A stretch of 64,000 bases of DNA from Pseudonocardia cypriaca (GCF_006717045.1 NZ_VFPH01000001.1:1426001-1490000), one strand, 5' to 3'. Shown: positions 1 through 10,771, numbered from the stretch's first letter. A program made the numbers and translations. The notes: a model not told the origin generated them from the sequence alone.

Positions 1-346
1 GCTTGCGCTCGACCGCCTCGCTCATCACGTGCTCCCAGCGGCAGGCCTCGGCGTGCACGAACTCCCACTCGAGCCCGATCACGTCCACGAGCAGCCGCTC
101 CGCGAGCCGGTGCTTGCGCATCACGGCCACCGCGCGCGAGCGGCCGGCCTCGGTGAGCTCGAGGTGCCGGTCGCCCGCCACCACCACCAGCCCGTCCCGT
201 TCCATCCGGGCCACGGTCTGGCTCACCGTCGGGCCGCTCTGAGCGAGTCGTTCCGCGATGCGCGCGCGCAGCGGGACGACACCCTCCTCCTCGAGTTCGT
301 AGATAGTGCGGAGGTACATCTCGGTGGTATCGATGAGCTCGTTCAC
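1..346 (-). CDS. ideR: Iron-dependent repressor, IdeR/DtxR family (3' end outside window)
   Basis: Only the first 115 codons are visible; the gene runs off the left edge. The GTG-started protein begins MNELIDTTEMYLRTIYELEE and continues with the winged-helix sequence SGPTVSQTVARMERDGL, which is the DtxR/IdeR DNA-recognition region, followed by metal-site context (HAEACRWEHVMS). IdeR is the Fe(II)-activated repressor of siderophore and iron-uptake genes and activator of iron storage in actinobacteria. It is divergent from the rhodanese gene at 427. IdeR is favoured over a manganese-type MntR because of the near-identical N terminus. The SH3-like C-terminal domain that would confirm this is not in the window. 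Confidence 0.9.
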   Translation of the reverse strand, partial: MNELIDTTEMYLRTIYELEEEGVVPLRARIAERLAQSGPTVSQTVARMERDGLVVVAGDRHLELTEAGRSRAVAVMRKHRLAERLLVDVIGLEWEFVHAEACRWEHVMSEAVERK

Positions 347-426
347 GCCCCCAGCCCTTCCGTCAAGGCCCATTCTATCGGTGCAACCGCTCGCAGCAGC
401 CCCGCCATCCCGGGCAGGATGACCGG

Positions 427-1302
427 GTGTTCGCACCGATCGATCCGCTGCTCGCCCCCTCCCGGCTCGCCGAGCTCCTCGCCGATCCGGATCCCGCTCG
501 GCGCCCGGTGGTGCTCGACGTGCGGTGGCGGCTCGGCGGTCCGCCTGCCCGGCCCGACCACGACGCTGCGCACATCCCCGGAGCCGTCTTCGTCGACATG
601 GACACCGACCTGGCCGACCCGCCGGGGCCGGCCGGCCGGCACCCGCTGCCGTCGGTCGAGCGGCTGCAGGCCGCGCTCCGCAGGGCAGGGGTGCGCGACG
701 ACTCGTTGGTCGTCGCCCACGACGACGCCCAGGGCGTGCAGGCCGCCCGGGCCTGGTGGCTGCTGCGGTGGGCCGGGTTCGCCCCTGGCACGGTCGCGGT
801 GCTCGACGGCGGGTTCCGGGGCTGGGTCGACGCGGGGCTGCCCACCACCGCCGAGCCGTCCCGGCCCGCCCCGGGCGACGTCACGGTCCGGCCCGGCGGC
901 ATGCCGGTGCTCGACGCCGACGAGGCGGCGGCGCTCGCCCGCAGCGGCGTGCTGCTCGACGCCCGCGCGCCGGAGCGCTACCGGGGTGAGCACGAGCCGG
1001 TCGACCCGAAGGCCGGCCACATCCCGGGCGCCCGCAACGCGCCGGCCACCGACGTCCTCGGGTCCGACGGTCGCTGGCTCCCGCCCGCGGCGCTGGCCGA
1101 GTGGTTGGGCGGGCTGGCGGAGGCCGGTGAGGGCGAGGTCGGCGCCTACTGCGGGTCGGGCGCCACCGCCGCTGCGCTCGTGCTCGCCGCGGAGCACGCC
1201 GGGTTCCGCTCGCCGGAGCGACCGGTCCCGCTGTACGTCGGTTCGTGGTCGAACTGGTCCGCCGATCCGCAGCGGCCCGTGGCCACGGGGGCCGCGCCGT
1301 GA
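427..1302 (+). CDS. Two-domain sulfurtransferase (rhodanese / 3-mercaptopyruvate type)
   Basis: A 291-residue protein with tandem rhodanese domains. The N-terminal domain (about 5-140) keeps the fold motifs (HIPGAVFVD) but has no catalytic cysteine. The C-terminal domain (about 150-285) carries the catalytic Cys242 in the loop CGSGATA. Such enzymes move sulfane sulfur from thiosulfate or 3-mercaptopyruvate to thiophilic acceptors such as cyanide or thioredoxin. The CGSG(V/A)TA loop is typical of the 3-mercaptopyruvate/SseA group, but substrate cannot be fixed from sequence. GTG start at 427. The stop overlaps the next start by four bases, so it is probably cotranscribed with acuC. Confidence 0.88.
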   Translation: MFAPIDPLLAPSRLAELLADPDPARRPVVLDVRWRLGGPPARPDHDAAHIPGAVFVDMDTDLADPPGPAGRHPLPSVERLQAALRRAGVRDDSLVVAHDDAQGVQAARAWWLLRWAGFAPGTVAVLDGGFRGWVDAGLPTTAEPSRPAPGDVTVRPGGMPVLDADEAAALARSGVLLDARAPERYRGEHEPVDPKAGHIPGARNAPATDVLGSDGRWLPPAALAEWLGGLAEAGEGEVGAYCGSGATAAALVLAAEHAGFRSPERPVPLYVGSWSNWSADPQRPVATGAAP

Positions 1303-2468
1303 GCACGCGGGCCGCGGTCGTGTGGACCCCCGACTTCCTGGCCTACGACCTCGGCGGCGACCACCCGCTCGACCCGGTCCGGCTGGACCTCACGATGCGG
1401 CTGGCCACCGAGCTCGGCGTGCTCGAGGGCGTCGAGCCACTGGTGCCGGAGCAGGCCCCCGACGAGGAGGTGCAGCGGGTGCACGTCCCGTCGTACCTCA
1501 CGGCCGTGAAGTCGGCGCCCGAGCACCCGTTCGGGGTGGGCCACGGGCTGGGCACCGAGGACAACCCGATCTTCCTCGGGATGCACGAGGCCAGCGCGCT
1601 CGTCTGCGGCGGGTCGCTGCTCGCGGCGCGCGAGATCGCCGAGGGCCGCGCCGACCGCGCGGTCAACATCGCGGGCGGGCTGCACCACGCGATGCGCGAC
1701 CGCGCGTCGGGGTTCTGCGTGTACAACGACTGTGCGGTGGCCATCTCGTGGCTGCTCGACCACGGCTTCGACCGCGTCGCCTACATCGACGTCGACGTCC
1801 ACCACGGCGACGGCGTGCAGGCCGCGTTCTACGCCGATCCCCGCGTGCTCACCATCTCGCTGCACCAGCACCCGATGACGCTGTGGCCGGGCACCGGGTG
1901 GCCGGGGGAGTACGGCGAGGGCGACGCCGAGGGGTGCGCGGTCAACGTGCCGCTGCCGCCGGGCACGCCCGACTCGAGCTGGCTGCGCGCCTTCCACGCG
2001 GTGGTGCCGTCGCTGCTGGCGGAGTTCCGGCCGCAGATCCTGGTCACGCAGTGCGGCGTCGACACCCACGTCGAGGACCCGCTCGCCGACCTCGGGCTCA
2101 CGGTCGACGGCCACCGCACCATCTACCGCGCGCTGCGTGAGCTCGCCGTCCACACCGCGGGCGGCAAGTGGCTCGCCGTCGGCGGCGGCGGGTACGGGCT
2201 CTTCCGCGTGGTGCCCCGGTCCTGGACCCACCTGATCGCCACCGTGCTCGACCGCGACGTCGAGCCGGACCGCCCGCTGCCAGCCGGCTGGGTGGCCCAC
2301 GCGGCGAGCCTCACCGGCCAGCAGCTGCCGATCTCGATGACCGACGGCGGCGATACCGGGTACGTCCCGTGGACGGAGGGCGCCGACCGCGTCGACACCG
2401 CCGTGCTGGACACGAGGCGGGCGGTCTTCCCGCTGCACGGCCTCGACCCCGACGATCCGAGGGACTGA
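1299..2468 (+). CDS. acuC: AcuC-type Zn-dependent protein deacetylase
   Basis: A 389-residue class I histone-deacetylase-fold protein. The GTG start lies in the GTGA overlap with the rhodanese stop. Visible active-site elements are the His pair in GGLHHAMRDRASGFCVYND, the metal-binding DVDVHHGDGVQ and the GGGGYG loop near the C terminus. AcuC removes acetyl groups from lysines. In Bacillus subtilis it reactivates acetylated acetyl-CoA synthetase, opposing the acetyltransferase AcuA. Only five bases separate it from the downstream lysine acetyltransferase gene, so eraser and writer are probably made together. A homologous polyamine or acetoin-related deacetylase cannot be excluded, but the context favours protein deacetylation. 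Confidence 0.88.
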   Translation: MSTRAAVVWTPDFLAYDLGGDHPLDPVRLDLTMRLATELGVLEGVEPLVPEQAPDEEVQRVHVPSYLTAVKSAPEHPFGVGHGLGTEDNPIFLGMHEASALVCGGSLLAAREIAEGRADRAVNIAGGLHHAMRDRASGFCVYNDCAVAISWLLDHGFDRVAYIDVDVHHGDGVQAAFYADPRVLTISLHQHPMTLWPGTGWPGEYGEGDAEGCAVNVPLPPGTPDSSWLRAFHAVVPSLLAEFRPQILVTQCGVDTHVEDPLADLGLTVDGHRTIYRALRELAVHTAGGKWLAVGGGGYGLFRVVPRSWTHLIATVLDRDVEPDRPLPAGWVAHAASLTGQQLPISMTDGGDTGYVPWTEGADRVDTAVLDTRRAVFPLHGLDPDDPRD

Positions 2469-2473
2469 CGGGC

Positions 2474-5191
2474 ATGACCACGAGCAGCGACACGGCGGTG
2501 CCGGAATCCGACCCGGGGTACCCGCGTCACTGGGAGGCAGATGTCGTGGCCTCCGACGGGGGCATAGTGCACCTGCGCCCGATCCTGCCCGGCGACGCCG
2601 ACGCGCTGCTGCGGTTCCACCAGAGCCTCTCGGAGCGCACCCGCTACCTGCGCTACTTCGGGCCGTACCCGCGGATCCCACCGCGCGACCTCGAGCGGTT
2701 CACCAACGTCGACCACCGCACGCGGGTGGCGCTCATCTGCCTGCTCGGCGACGAGATCATCGCGGTGGGGCGGTACGAGGGGCTGCCGGGGCCGGGCGGG
2801 CGGGTCGAGTCGGCCGAGGTCGCGTTCGTCGCGCGCGACGACCACCAGCGTCGCGGCCTCGGTTCGATCCTGCTGGAGCACCTCGCGGCGGCCGCCCGGG
2901 AGAACGGCCTGCGCCGGTTCGAGGCCGAGGTGCTGGTGGAGAACCACCAGATGGTCCGGGTCTTCCGCGACGCCGGCTACCAGGTGAGCCGGGAGTTCGC
3001 CGAGGGCGTGCTGCACCTGGAGTTCGACATCGACCCCACGGAGCGCTCGCTCGCCGTTCGCGACTCCCGGGAGCAGCGGGCCGAGGCCCGCAGCGTGCAC
3101 AACGCGCTGCACCCCACTTCGGTGGCCGTGATCGGGGCGTCCACCGACCCGTCGAAGATCGGGCACGCCGTGCTGGCCAACCTGCTGCGCGCCAACTTCA
3201 CCGGGCCCGTCTACCCGGTGAACCCGGCCACCCGCTCGGTGCGAGGCGTGCGGGCGTACGCGTCGGTCACCGACATCCCCGACGAGGTCGACCTGGCCGT
3301 GGTGGCGGTGCCCGCCGCGGGCATCGACGAGGTGATGGACTCCTGCCTCGAGAAGGGCGTCACCACGCTCGTCGTGGTGAGCGCGGGGTTCGCCGACGTG
3401 GGTGGGAGCGGTGTCGTCGCGGAGCGGCGCCTGGTGGCCGAGGCCAGGGCGCACGGCATGCGGGTGATCGGGCCGAACGCGCTCGGAGTGGTCAACAACG
3501 ATCCGGCGGTGCGGCTCAACGCCACCCTCGCCCCCGACCTGCCCGGTGCGGGCCGGGTCGGCTTCTTCTCGCAGTCCGGTGCGCTGGGCATCGCGATCCT
3601 CGCCGCGGCGAAGGAACGCGGGCTGGGCCTGTCCACCTTCGTCTCGGCGGGCAACCGGGCCGACCTGTCGGGCAACGACCTGCTGCAGTACTGGCAGACC
3701 GACCCGAACACCGACGTTGTCCTGCTCTACCTCGAGACGTTCGGCAACCCGCGCAAGTTCGCCCGGCTGGCGCGGCGGCTCGCGCGCACCAAGCCGATCG
3801 TCGCGGTGAAGAGCGGGCGCCACTCCGGCCCCACGGCGGCGCTGGCGGCGAGCGCAGCGGAGATCGACGAGGCCAGCGTCCGGGCGCTGTTCGAGCAGGC
3901 GGGCGTGATCCGGGTCGAGACGCTCACCCAGCTGTTCGACACGGCCCTCCTGCTCGCCTACCAGCCGCTCCCGGCCGGGCCGCGGGTCGCGGTGGTGGGC
4001 AACTCCAGCGCACTGGGCGTCCTGGTCGCCGACGCGCTGCTCGACGGCGGGATGGAGCTCGCGGGCCCGCCGGTCGACGTCGGCACCGCGGCACCGCCCG
4101 AGGAGTTCGCCGCCGCGGTCGCCCACGCGATCCGGGACGACCAGGAGGACGGAACAACGGGCGGAGAGGCAGGCGGGGCCGATGCCCTCATCGCCGTGTT
4201 CGTCCCGCCCATCGCGATTCCCGGTGCGGAGTACGCGCGGGCGCTGCGGGAGGCCGTGGCGGGGTCGGACAAGCCGGTGGTCGCGGTGTTCCTCGCCGCC
4301 GAGGGCGTGCCGGCGGAGCTGTCGGTGGCCGGGGAGGACGGCTCGCCGGGGCCCGGATCGGTGCCGAGCTACCCCAGCCCGGAGCGGGCCGCGGCGGCGC
4401 TCGCGCGGGTCAGCCGCTACGCGAGCTGGCGGGCGCGCCCGGTGGGGGAGTTCCTCAGCCCGCCGGGGATCGACACGGAGCGGGCCCGGGCCGTGGTCGC
4501 CCGCCTCGGCGCCGAGCACTCCCACCGGCTCGGCGACGCCGAGAGTGTGGAGCTGCTGGCCTGCTACGGCATCCCGGTCACCGACTTCCGCGTGGTGACC
4601 GACTCCGAGGCGGCGGTCGCGGCGGCCGAGGAGCTGGGCTACCCGGTGGCGATCAAGGCGGTCGGCGACCGCTGGCGCCACCGCACCGACCAGGTGGGGG
4701 TCCGGCTCGACCTGGACGACCCGTCCGGTGTCCGCCGCGCCCACGCCGACCTCGCCCGGCTCACCGGGCAGAGCGAGGTCTACGTGCAGCGGATGGCCCC
4801 GAAGGGGATCTCCTGCGTGCTGGAGATCGTCGAGGACCCGTCGTTCGGGTCGTTGCTGTCGTTCGGGCTGTCCGGGATGGCCACCGAGCTGCTCGGCGAC
4901 CGTGCGTTCCGGGTCGTCCCGGTGTCCGACCAGGACGCGGCCTCGCTGGTGCGCGCCCCGCGGGCGGCGCCGCTGCTGGCCGGCTACCGCGGCACCGAGC
5001 CGGTCGACCTGGCCGCGCTCGAGGACCTGGTGCTGCGGGTGGGGCGGATCGCCGAGGACCTGCCCGAGGTGCGTTCCCTCGTGCTCGACCCGGTGCTCAC
5101 CTCGCCCGCGGGCGCGTTCGTCACGGGCGCGCGCATCGTCCTCGGCCCGCCGCCCACCCGGCAGGACAGCGGGCCCCGCCGGCTGTCGTAG
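2474..5191 (+). CDS. pat: Protein lysine acetyltransferase: N-terminal GNAT fused to NDP-forming acyl-CoA synthetase-like domain
   Basis: A 905-residue fusion. Residues about 20-190 are a GNAT domain with the acetyl-CoA loop HQRRGLGS. Residues about 205-900 resemble an ADP-forming acetyl-CoA synthetase: CoA-binding Rossmann (VAVIGAS), succinyl-CoA-ligase-like (FFSQSGALGIA) and a C-terminal ATP-grasp. E. coli PatZ has the reverse domain order; the GNAT-first order is known from Streptomyces-type enzymes. The segment KSGRHSGPTAALAASAAE stands where active synthetases have the SHTGA-type phosphohistidine, so the large domain is probably non-catalytic and senses acetyl-CoA. The ATG start is preceded by a GAGGGA-like ribosome site. 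It is paired with acuC. Confidence 0.87.
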   Translation: MTTSSDTAVPESDPGYPRHWEADVVASDGGIVHLRPILPGDADALLRFHQSLSERTRYLRYFGPYPRIPPRDLERFTNVDHRTRVALICLLGDEIIAVGRYEGLPGPGGRVESAEVAFVARDDHQRRGLGSILLEHLAAAARENGLRRFEAEVLVENHQMVRVFRDAGYQVSREFAEGVLHLEFDIDPTERSLAVRDSREQRAEARSVHNALHPTSVAVIGASTDPSKIGHAVLANLLRANFTGPVYPVNPATRSVRGVRAYASVTDIPDEVDLAVVAVPAAGIDEVMDSCLEKGVTTLVVVSAGFADVGGSGVVAERRLVAEARAHGMRVIGPNALGVVNNDPAVRLNATLAPDLPGAGRVGFFSQSGALGIAILAAAKERGLGLSTFVSAGNRADLSGNDLLQYWQTDPNTDVVLLYLETFGNPRKFARLARRLARTKPIVAVKSGRHSGPTAALAASAAEIDEASVRALFEQAGVIRVETLTQLFDTALLLAYQPLPAGPRVAVVGNSSALGVLVADALLDGGMELAGPPVDVGTAAPPEEFAAAVAHAIRDDQEDGTTGGEAGGADALIAVFVPPIAIPGAEYARALREAVAGSDKPVVAVFLAAEGVPAELSVAGEDGSPGPGSVPSYPSPERAAAALARVSRYASWRARPVGEFLSPPGIDTERARAVVARLGAEHSHRLGDAESVELLACYGIPVTDFRVVTDSEAAVAAAEELGYPVAIKAVGDRWRHRTDQVGVRLDLDDPSGVRRAHADLARLTGQSEVYVQRMAPKGISCVLEIVEDPSFGSLLSFGLSGMATELLGDRAFRVVPVSDQDAASLVRAPRAAPLLAGYRGTEPVDLAALEDLVLRVGRIAEDLPEVRSLVLDPVLTSPAGAFVTGARIVLGPPPTRQDSGPRRLS

Positions 5192-5199
5192 CGCGTGCC

Positions 5200-6849
<1,650 letters not shown>

Positions 6850-6870
6850 CTGCAGAAGCTAACCGCAAAA

Positions 6871-6900
6871 TGGTCGGGAGGCCGGACCGGCCCCCGACCA
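6871..6900 (-). promoter_or_regulatory. Terminator-like stem-loop in the fumarase leader
   Basis: Eight-base perfect arms (TGGTCGGG at 6871-6878, CCCGACCA at 6893-6900) enclose a GC-rich inner inverted repeat. Read on the minus strand the hairpin is followed directly by TTTTG, then about 18 bases to the fumarase GTG. No minus-strand gene lies upstream that would need a terminator, so this may be a leader attenuator or a structured 5' region. It could equally be a protein-binding dyad between two divergent genes. Confidence 0.35.
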
Positions 6901-7031
6901 GTCCGACCTCCCGTGGTGCGCGCGTCCGGACGGGCCGGCGCGCGAGGTCTCCCGGTGGGAGAGGTTCTCCTGGACAACGGCCCCGCGTCAACTTCTGGGC
7001 AGCACCCGCTCGCGGACCGTAGGGTCATTGC

Positions 7032-9407
7032 ATGCCTGGATCGATTCTCGGTACCTCCGTACGCCGCGTGGAGGACCGTGACCTCATCACCGGCGCAAGC
7101 ACCTACGTCGGAAACCTCGCCCTCGAAGGCGTCCTGCACCTCGCGTTCGTGCGTTCCCCGCTCGCCCACGCCGTGATCACCGGGATCGACACCTCGGCAG
7201 CAGCTGCGGCGCCGGGCGTCGTCGCCGTGTACACGGCCGCCGATCTCGACCTGCCGGCCCACCACGGCCTCTTCGTGGTGAACGAGGACGTGCCGCGCCC
7301 GCCGCTCGCCACCGACCGCGTCCGCTTCGTCGGGGAGGCGGTCGCCGTCATCGTCGCCGAGTCGAAGGCCGCCGCCGTCGACGCGGTCGAGCTGGTGGAG
7401 GTCGACTACGACCCGCTGCCCGCCGTCGTCGACATGGAGGCAGCGCTCGAGCCGGACGCGGAGCTGCAGTTCCCGCAGCTGGGCACCAACCTCGCCAAGG
7501 GGGAGCGGTCGGCAGACGCCGACGTGCTCTCCGACGCCGACGTGGTCGTGCGGGCCCGGCTGGTGAACCAGCGCCTCGCCGTGATGCCCATGGAGGGCAA
7601 CGCGATCGCCGTCCTCCCCTGTGGCTACGAGGGCGCTGACCACGACCTCACGATCTGGGTCTCCACGCAGATGCCGCACGGCTTCCGCGGGCAGGCGGCG
7701 CAGCTGTTCGGGCTGGAGCAGGACCGGGTGCGGGTGATCGCGCCCCACGTCGGCGGCGGGTTCGGGGGCAAGGCGGGCATGCTCGCCGAGCACACCGCGG
7801 CCGTCGGGGTCGCGAGGGCGCTCGGCCGGCCCGTGACCTGGGTGGAGACCCGCTCGGAGAACCTGGTGTCGATGCCCCAGGGGCGCGGGCAGGTCGCCTA
7901 CTACGAGCTGGGCCTCACGCGCGACGGCGTGATCACCGGGTTGCGGGCGCGGGTCATCGGCGACGCGGGCGCGTACGCCGGGTTCGGCGGCGGCCTGGTG
8001 TTCCTGTCCACGCACACGATGGCCACCGGCGTGTACCGGATCCCGAAGCTCGCGTTCGACGGCGCGGTCGCGCTCACCAACACCACGCCGATGGGCGCCT
8101 TCCGCGGCGCGGGCCGCCCGGAGGCCACGGCGCACATCGAGCGGATGATGGACATCGCCGCGGCCGAGCTGGGCATGGACCCGGTCGAGCTGCGGCGGCG
8201 CAACTTCATCCGGCCCGACGAGTTCCCGTACGAGACCCTCTCCGGCGTGCGCTACGACGTCGGCGACTACGACCTGTCGCTGCGCGAGGCCCTGCGGCTC
8301 GTCGACTACGAGAAGCTCCGTGAGGAGCAGGCCGCCCGTCGCGAGGCCGGTGACCCGGTGCAGCTGGGGATCGGCCTCAGCGTGTACGTCGAGATCACCG
8401 GCGGTGCGGGCGACGAGTTCGGCTCGGTCACCGTGCACCCCGACGGCTCGGCGACGATCTCGGCGGGCACCTCCGCCCACGGCCAGGGCCACGCCACCGC
8501 GTTCGCCATGGTCGCGAGCGACCGGCTGGGCATCCCGGTGGAGAAGATCCGGTTCGTGCAGTCCGACACGGCCACGGTGCCGCGCGGCGGCGGCACGGGT
8601 GGGTCGCGGTCGCTGCAGATGGCGGGCAACGCCGTGGGGGCCGCGGCCGACGACGTGCTCGAACAGGGTCGCAGGCGCGCCGCCGCGATGCTGGAGGCGT
8701 CGGTCGACGACGTGCAGCTCACCGACGACGGCGAGTTCGGCGTGGTCGGCGTGCCGTCCGTGACGCTCACGTGGGCGCAGGTCGCGAGCGGGGCCGAGGC
8801 CGACGGAGAGCAGATCTTCGCGGGGCTGGACTTCCACCAGGACGGCGCCACGTTCCCCTTCGGGGCGCACGTGGCGGTGGTGGAGGTCGACACGGACACC
8901 GGGCAGGTCACGCCGCGGCGCCACGTCGCAGTTGACGACTGCGGGCGCGTGCTCAACCCGCTCCTGGTCGAGGGCCAGCAGCACGGCGGGCTGGCGCAGG
9001 GGATCGCGCAGGCGCTCTACGAGGAGGTCGTCTACGACCCGGACGGCCAGCCGCTCACCGGCACCCTCGCCGACTACCGGATGCCGAGCGCGGCCGACCT
9101 GATGATGTTCGAGACCGCCAACACCGAGACGCCCACCCCGCTGAACCCGCTCGGGGCGAAGGGGATCGGCGAGTCGGCGACGGTGGGCTCGACGCCGGCC
9201 GTGCAGAACGCCGTTGTAGACGCGCTGAGCGCGCTCGGGGTGCGGCACGTCGACCTGCCGTGCACGCCGGAACGGGTGTGGCGGGCGGTGCAGGACGCGC
9301 GGGCCGGGCAGCCGGCCGACCCGTGGCGGGAGCCTCCCGCGGTGTTCGCGACGCTCCCGGTCCGCGGCGCGGACGGCGTCGGGGCCGTCGAGGAGGGCAC
9401 CATCTGA
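7032..9407 (+). CDS. Xanthine dehydrogenase/CO dehydrogenase-family molybdopterin-binding large subunit (orphan)
   Basis: A 791-residue molybdenum-hydroxylase large subunit. The N-terminal about 115 residues form the hammerhead domain (RDLITGASTYVGNL), followed by Mo-cofactor-binding segments: VGGGFGGK, the arginine-containing loop GAFRGAGRPEA, GTSAHGQGHATAF, and the general-base glutamate in GAKGIGESATVG. The loop lacks the AYRCSFR cysteine of true CO dehydrogenase CoxL, so it is a form II-like aldehyde, xanthine or heterocycle hydroxylase. No FAD (medium) or 2Fe-2S (small) subunit and no Mo-insertion factor is adjacent, which is unusual because these are normally three-gene operons. Substrate unknown. 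Confidence 0.88.
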   Translation: MPGSILGTSVRRVEDRDLITGASTYVGNLALEGVLHLAFVRSPLAHAVITGIDTSAAAAAPGVVAVYTAADLDLPAHHGLFVVNEDVPRPPLATDRVRFVGEAVAVIVAESKAAAVDAVELVEVDYDPLPAVVDMEAALEPDAELQFPQLGTNLAKGERSADADVLSDADVVVRARLVNQRLAVMPMEGNAIAVLPCGYEGADHDLTIWVSTQMPHGFRGQAAQLFGLEQDRVRVIAPHVGGGFGGKAGMLAEHTAAVGVARALGRPVTWVETRSENLVSMPQGRGQVAYYELGLTRDGVITGLRARVIGDAGAYAGFGGGLVFLSTHTMATGVYRIPKLAFDGAVALTNTTPMGAFRGAGRPEATAHIERMMDIAAAELGMDPVELRRRNFIRPDEFPYETLSGVRYDVGDYDLSLREALRLVDYEKLREEQAARREAGDPVQLGIGLSVYVEITGGAGDEFGSVTVHPDGSATISAGTSAHGQGHATAFAMVASDRLGIPVEKIRFVQSDTATVPRGGGTGGSRSLQMAGNAVGAAADDVLEQGRRRAAAMLEASVDDVQLTDDGEFGVVGVPSVTLTWAQVASGAEADGEQIFAGLDFHQDGATFPFGAHVAVVEVDTDTGQVTPRRHVAVDDCGRVLNPLLVEGQQHGGLAQGIAQALYEEVVYDPDGQPLTGTLADYRMPSAADLMMFETANTETPTPLNPLGAKGIGESATVGSTPAVQNAVVDALSALGVRHVDLPCTPERVWRAVQDARAGQPADPWREPPAVFATLPVRGADGVGAVEEGTI

Positions 9408-9412
9408 CACCG

Positions 9413-9450
9413 CGACTCGCGGGGCCGGGGATGCCCGTCCCCGCGAGTCG
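9413..9450. terminator. Bidirectional terminator hairpin carrying the CGCGACTCGCG repeat
   Basis: A perfect 12-bp inverted repeat (CGACTCGCGGGG at 9413-9424, CCCCGCGAGTCG at 9439-9450) with a 14-nt loop fills the gap between the convergent Mo-hydroxylase and lactonase genes. The outer part is the same 11-bp palindrome that forms the 22-bp arrays at 41.2 and 54.4 kb. Confidence 0.65.
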
Positions 9451-9458
9451 GGGTCAGC

Positions 9459-10721
9459 TCACAGCGAGACCATGCCGCACCAGAACAGCGGGCCGCCGGT
9501 GACGTCGACGTCGTACTTGCGCGCGAACGTCAGCCGTCCGTCGTCGCCGATCCCGAACACCGACAGTCCGGCCGGCACGTCGCGCACCTGATCGCCGTTC
9601 CGTTCGGACAGCGGGGCGACGGCCGCGGTCACCAGCATCTTCCCGCTCGGGTGGATCGAGAAGGTGCGTGCGTGGTAGGCGTCGATGCCGACGCTATGGA
9701 CGAGGGCGGGTTCCCCGCTGTTCTCGTCGATGGAGAAGACGGCCACGGTGTTCTCGCCGGGGCCGTGCACCTTCTCGCCCCCGAAGTCGACGGTGCCGTC
9801 GGAGCGGTTGACCACGTAGACGAACCTCCCGCTCGGATGGACGTGGATCGGTCCGAGGTACTGCGCGGGCGCTCGTAGCTCGGGTCGGCCCACCGTCGCC
9901 TTCGTGAACAGCGGGGACGGGGTGATCCCGTCGTCCTGGACCCCGTAGGTCAGCAGTTCGTTGTTCCGCTCCATCGAGACGTACATCCACGGCTGCGTCG
10001 GGTGGAAGTCCACGTGCCGTGGGCCGAAGGCCGATCCGTCGCCGTTGGTGACCGATTCCTCGTTCGACAGCTGCCCGTCGGAGAACCGGAACACCTTGAG
10101 CGCTCCGGGGGCGGCGGGTGCGGTGGCGGTGGCGTCGCTGCCGCGGGCGCTGAGCACGACGAGGTTCCAGGACGGTGGGACCCGGACCTGGTGGGCGTAG
10201 GTGCCGGCGTCGACGGGTTCTCGCTGGTCGACCGGGTCGCCGATCGAGCCGTCGGCGTTCAGCGCGTGCACGGTCAGGGTCGAGGGCTGGTTGTAGGCGA
10301 TCAGGAGATGGCGCCCGTCGGGGTGCACGGTGATGTGGATCGGCCGGTTGTCGAGGGTGAGCGGCCGGTTGAGCTCGGTGAGCCGTCCGGTTCCGCGGTC
10401 GATCCGGTACGCGGCGACGCCGTGGTTGTCGTTCGCCGTGGACCGGTTGCTGTAGGCCACGTACATCACCGGTGACGAGGGGTGCACCCAGGTGTACTGC
10501 ACGAGGTCGGGGGCGCGGATGACGCCGTCCCGGGTGAGGGTCAACGCGTTCTCGTCCACCGCGTACGAACCGAGCTCGGCGCCGACGGAGGCGTAGAAGA
10601 CGGTGCGGGCCGGCTCGGCCGGAGCGCACGCGACTCCCGTCGTCGCAGTGGCCGCGACTCCCGCCATCAGCACCACGAACCTTCGTCGACCCAGTGCGGG
10701 ACCCTCGCTGCGCGTGCCCAT
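9459..10721 (-). CDS. Tat-exported lactonase-family beta-propeller lipoprotein
   Basis: A 420-residue protein beginning at ATG 10721. The N terminus has a twin-arginine motif (GRRRF), a hydrophobic stretch and a lipobox (GVAC), predicting Tat export and lipid anchoring. The rest is a seven-bladed propeller of the 6-phosphogluconolactonase/YbhE family with repeating blade motifs such as VHPDGRHLLIAY, VHPSGRFVYVVN and IHPSGKMLV. Cytoplasmic members hydrolyse 6-phosphogluconolactone, but an exported one more likely acts on another lactone or is only structural. It is divergent from the fumarylacetoacetase-family gene. Confidence 0.82.
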   Translation of the reverse strand: MGTRSEGPALGRRRFVVLMAGVAATATTGVACAPAEPARTVFYASVGAELGSYAVDENALTLTRDGVIRAPDLVQYTWVHPSSPVMYVAYSNRSTANDNHGVAAYRIDRGTGRLTELNRPLTLDNRPIHITVHPDGRHLLIAYNQPSTLTVHALNADGSIGDPVDQREPVDAGTYAHQVRVPPSWNLVVLSARGSDATATAPAAPGALKVFRFSDGQLSNEESVTNGDGSAFGPRHVDFHPTQPWMYVSMERNNELLTYGVQDDGITPSPLFTKATVGRPELRAPAQYLGPIHVHPSGRFVYVVNRSDGTVDFGGEKVHGPGENTVAVFSIDENSGEPALVHSVGIDAYHARTFSIHPSGKMLVTAAVAPLSERNGDQVRDVPAGLSVFGIGDDGRLTFARKYDVDVTGGPLFWCGMVSL

Positions 10722-10771
10722 ACCGTCAGCCTCCGTCGGCGCGTCCCGCGCAAGAATGGGGCGCCGATCGA

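Noticed and set aside
29..2140. Long plus-strand frame of over 700 codons spanning the ideR, rhodanese and acuC region
   Set aside because: Its translation is Arg/Pro-rich with no domain; it is a GC-rich shadow of real genes in other frames.
7032..9407. Aerobic CO dehydrogenase large subunit (coxL)
   Set aside because: The active-site loop is GAFRGAGR and lacks the AYRCSFR cysteine required for the Mo-Cu centre.
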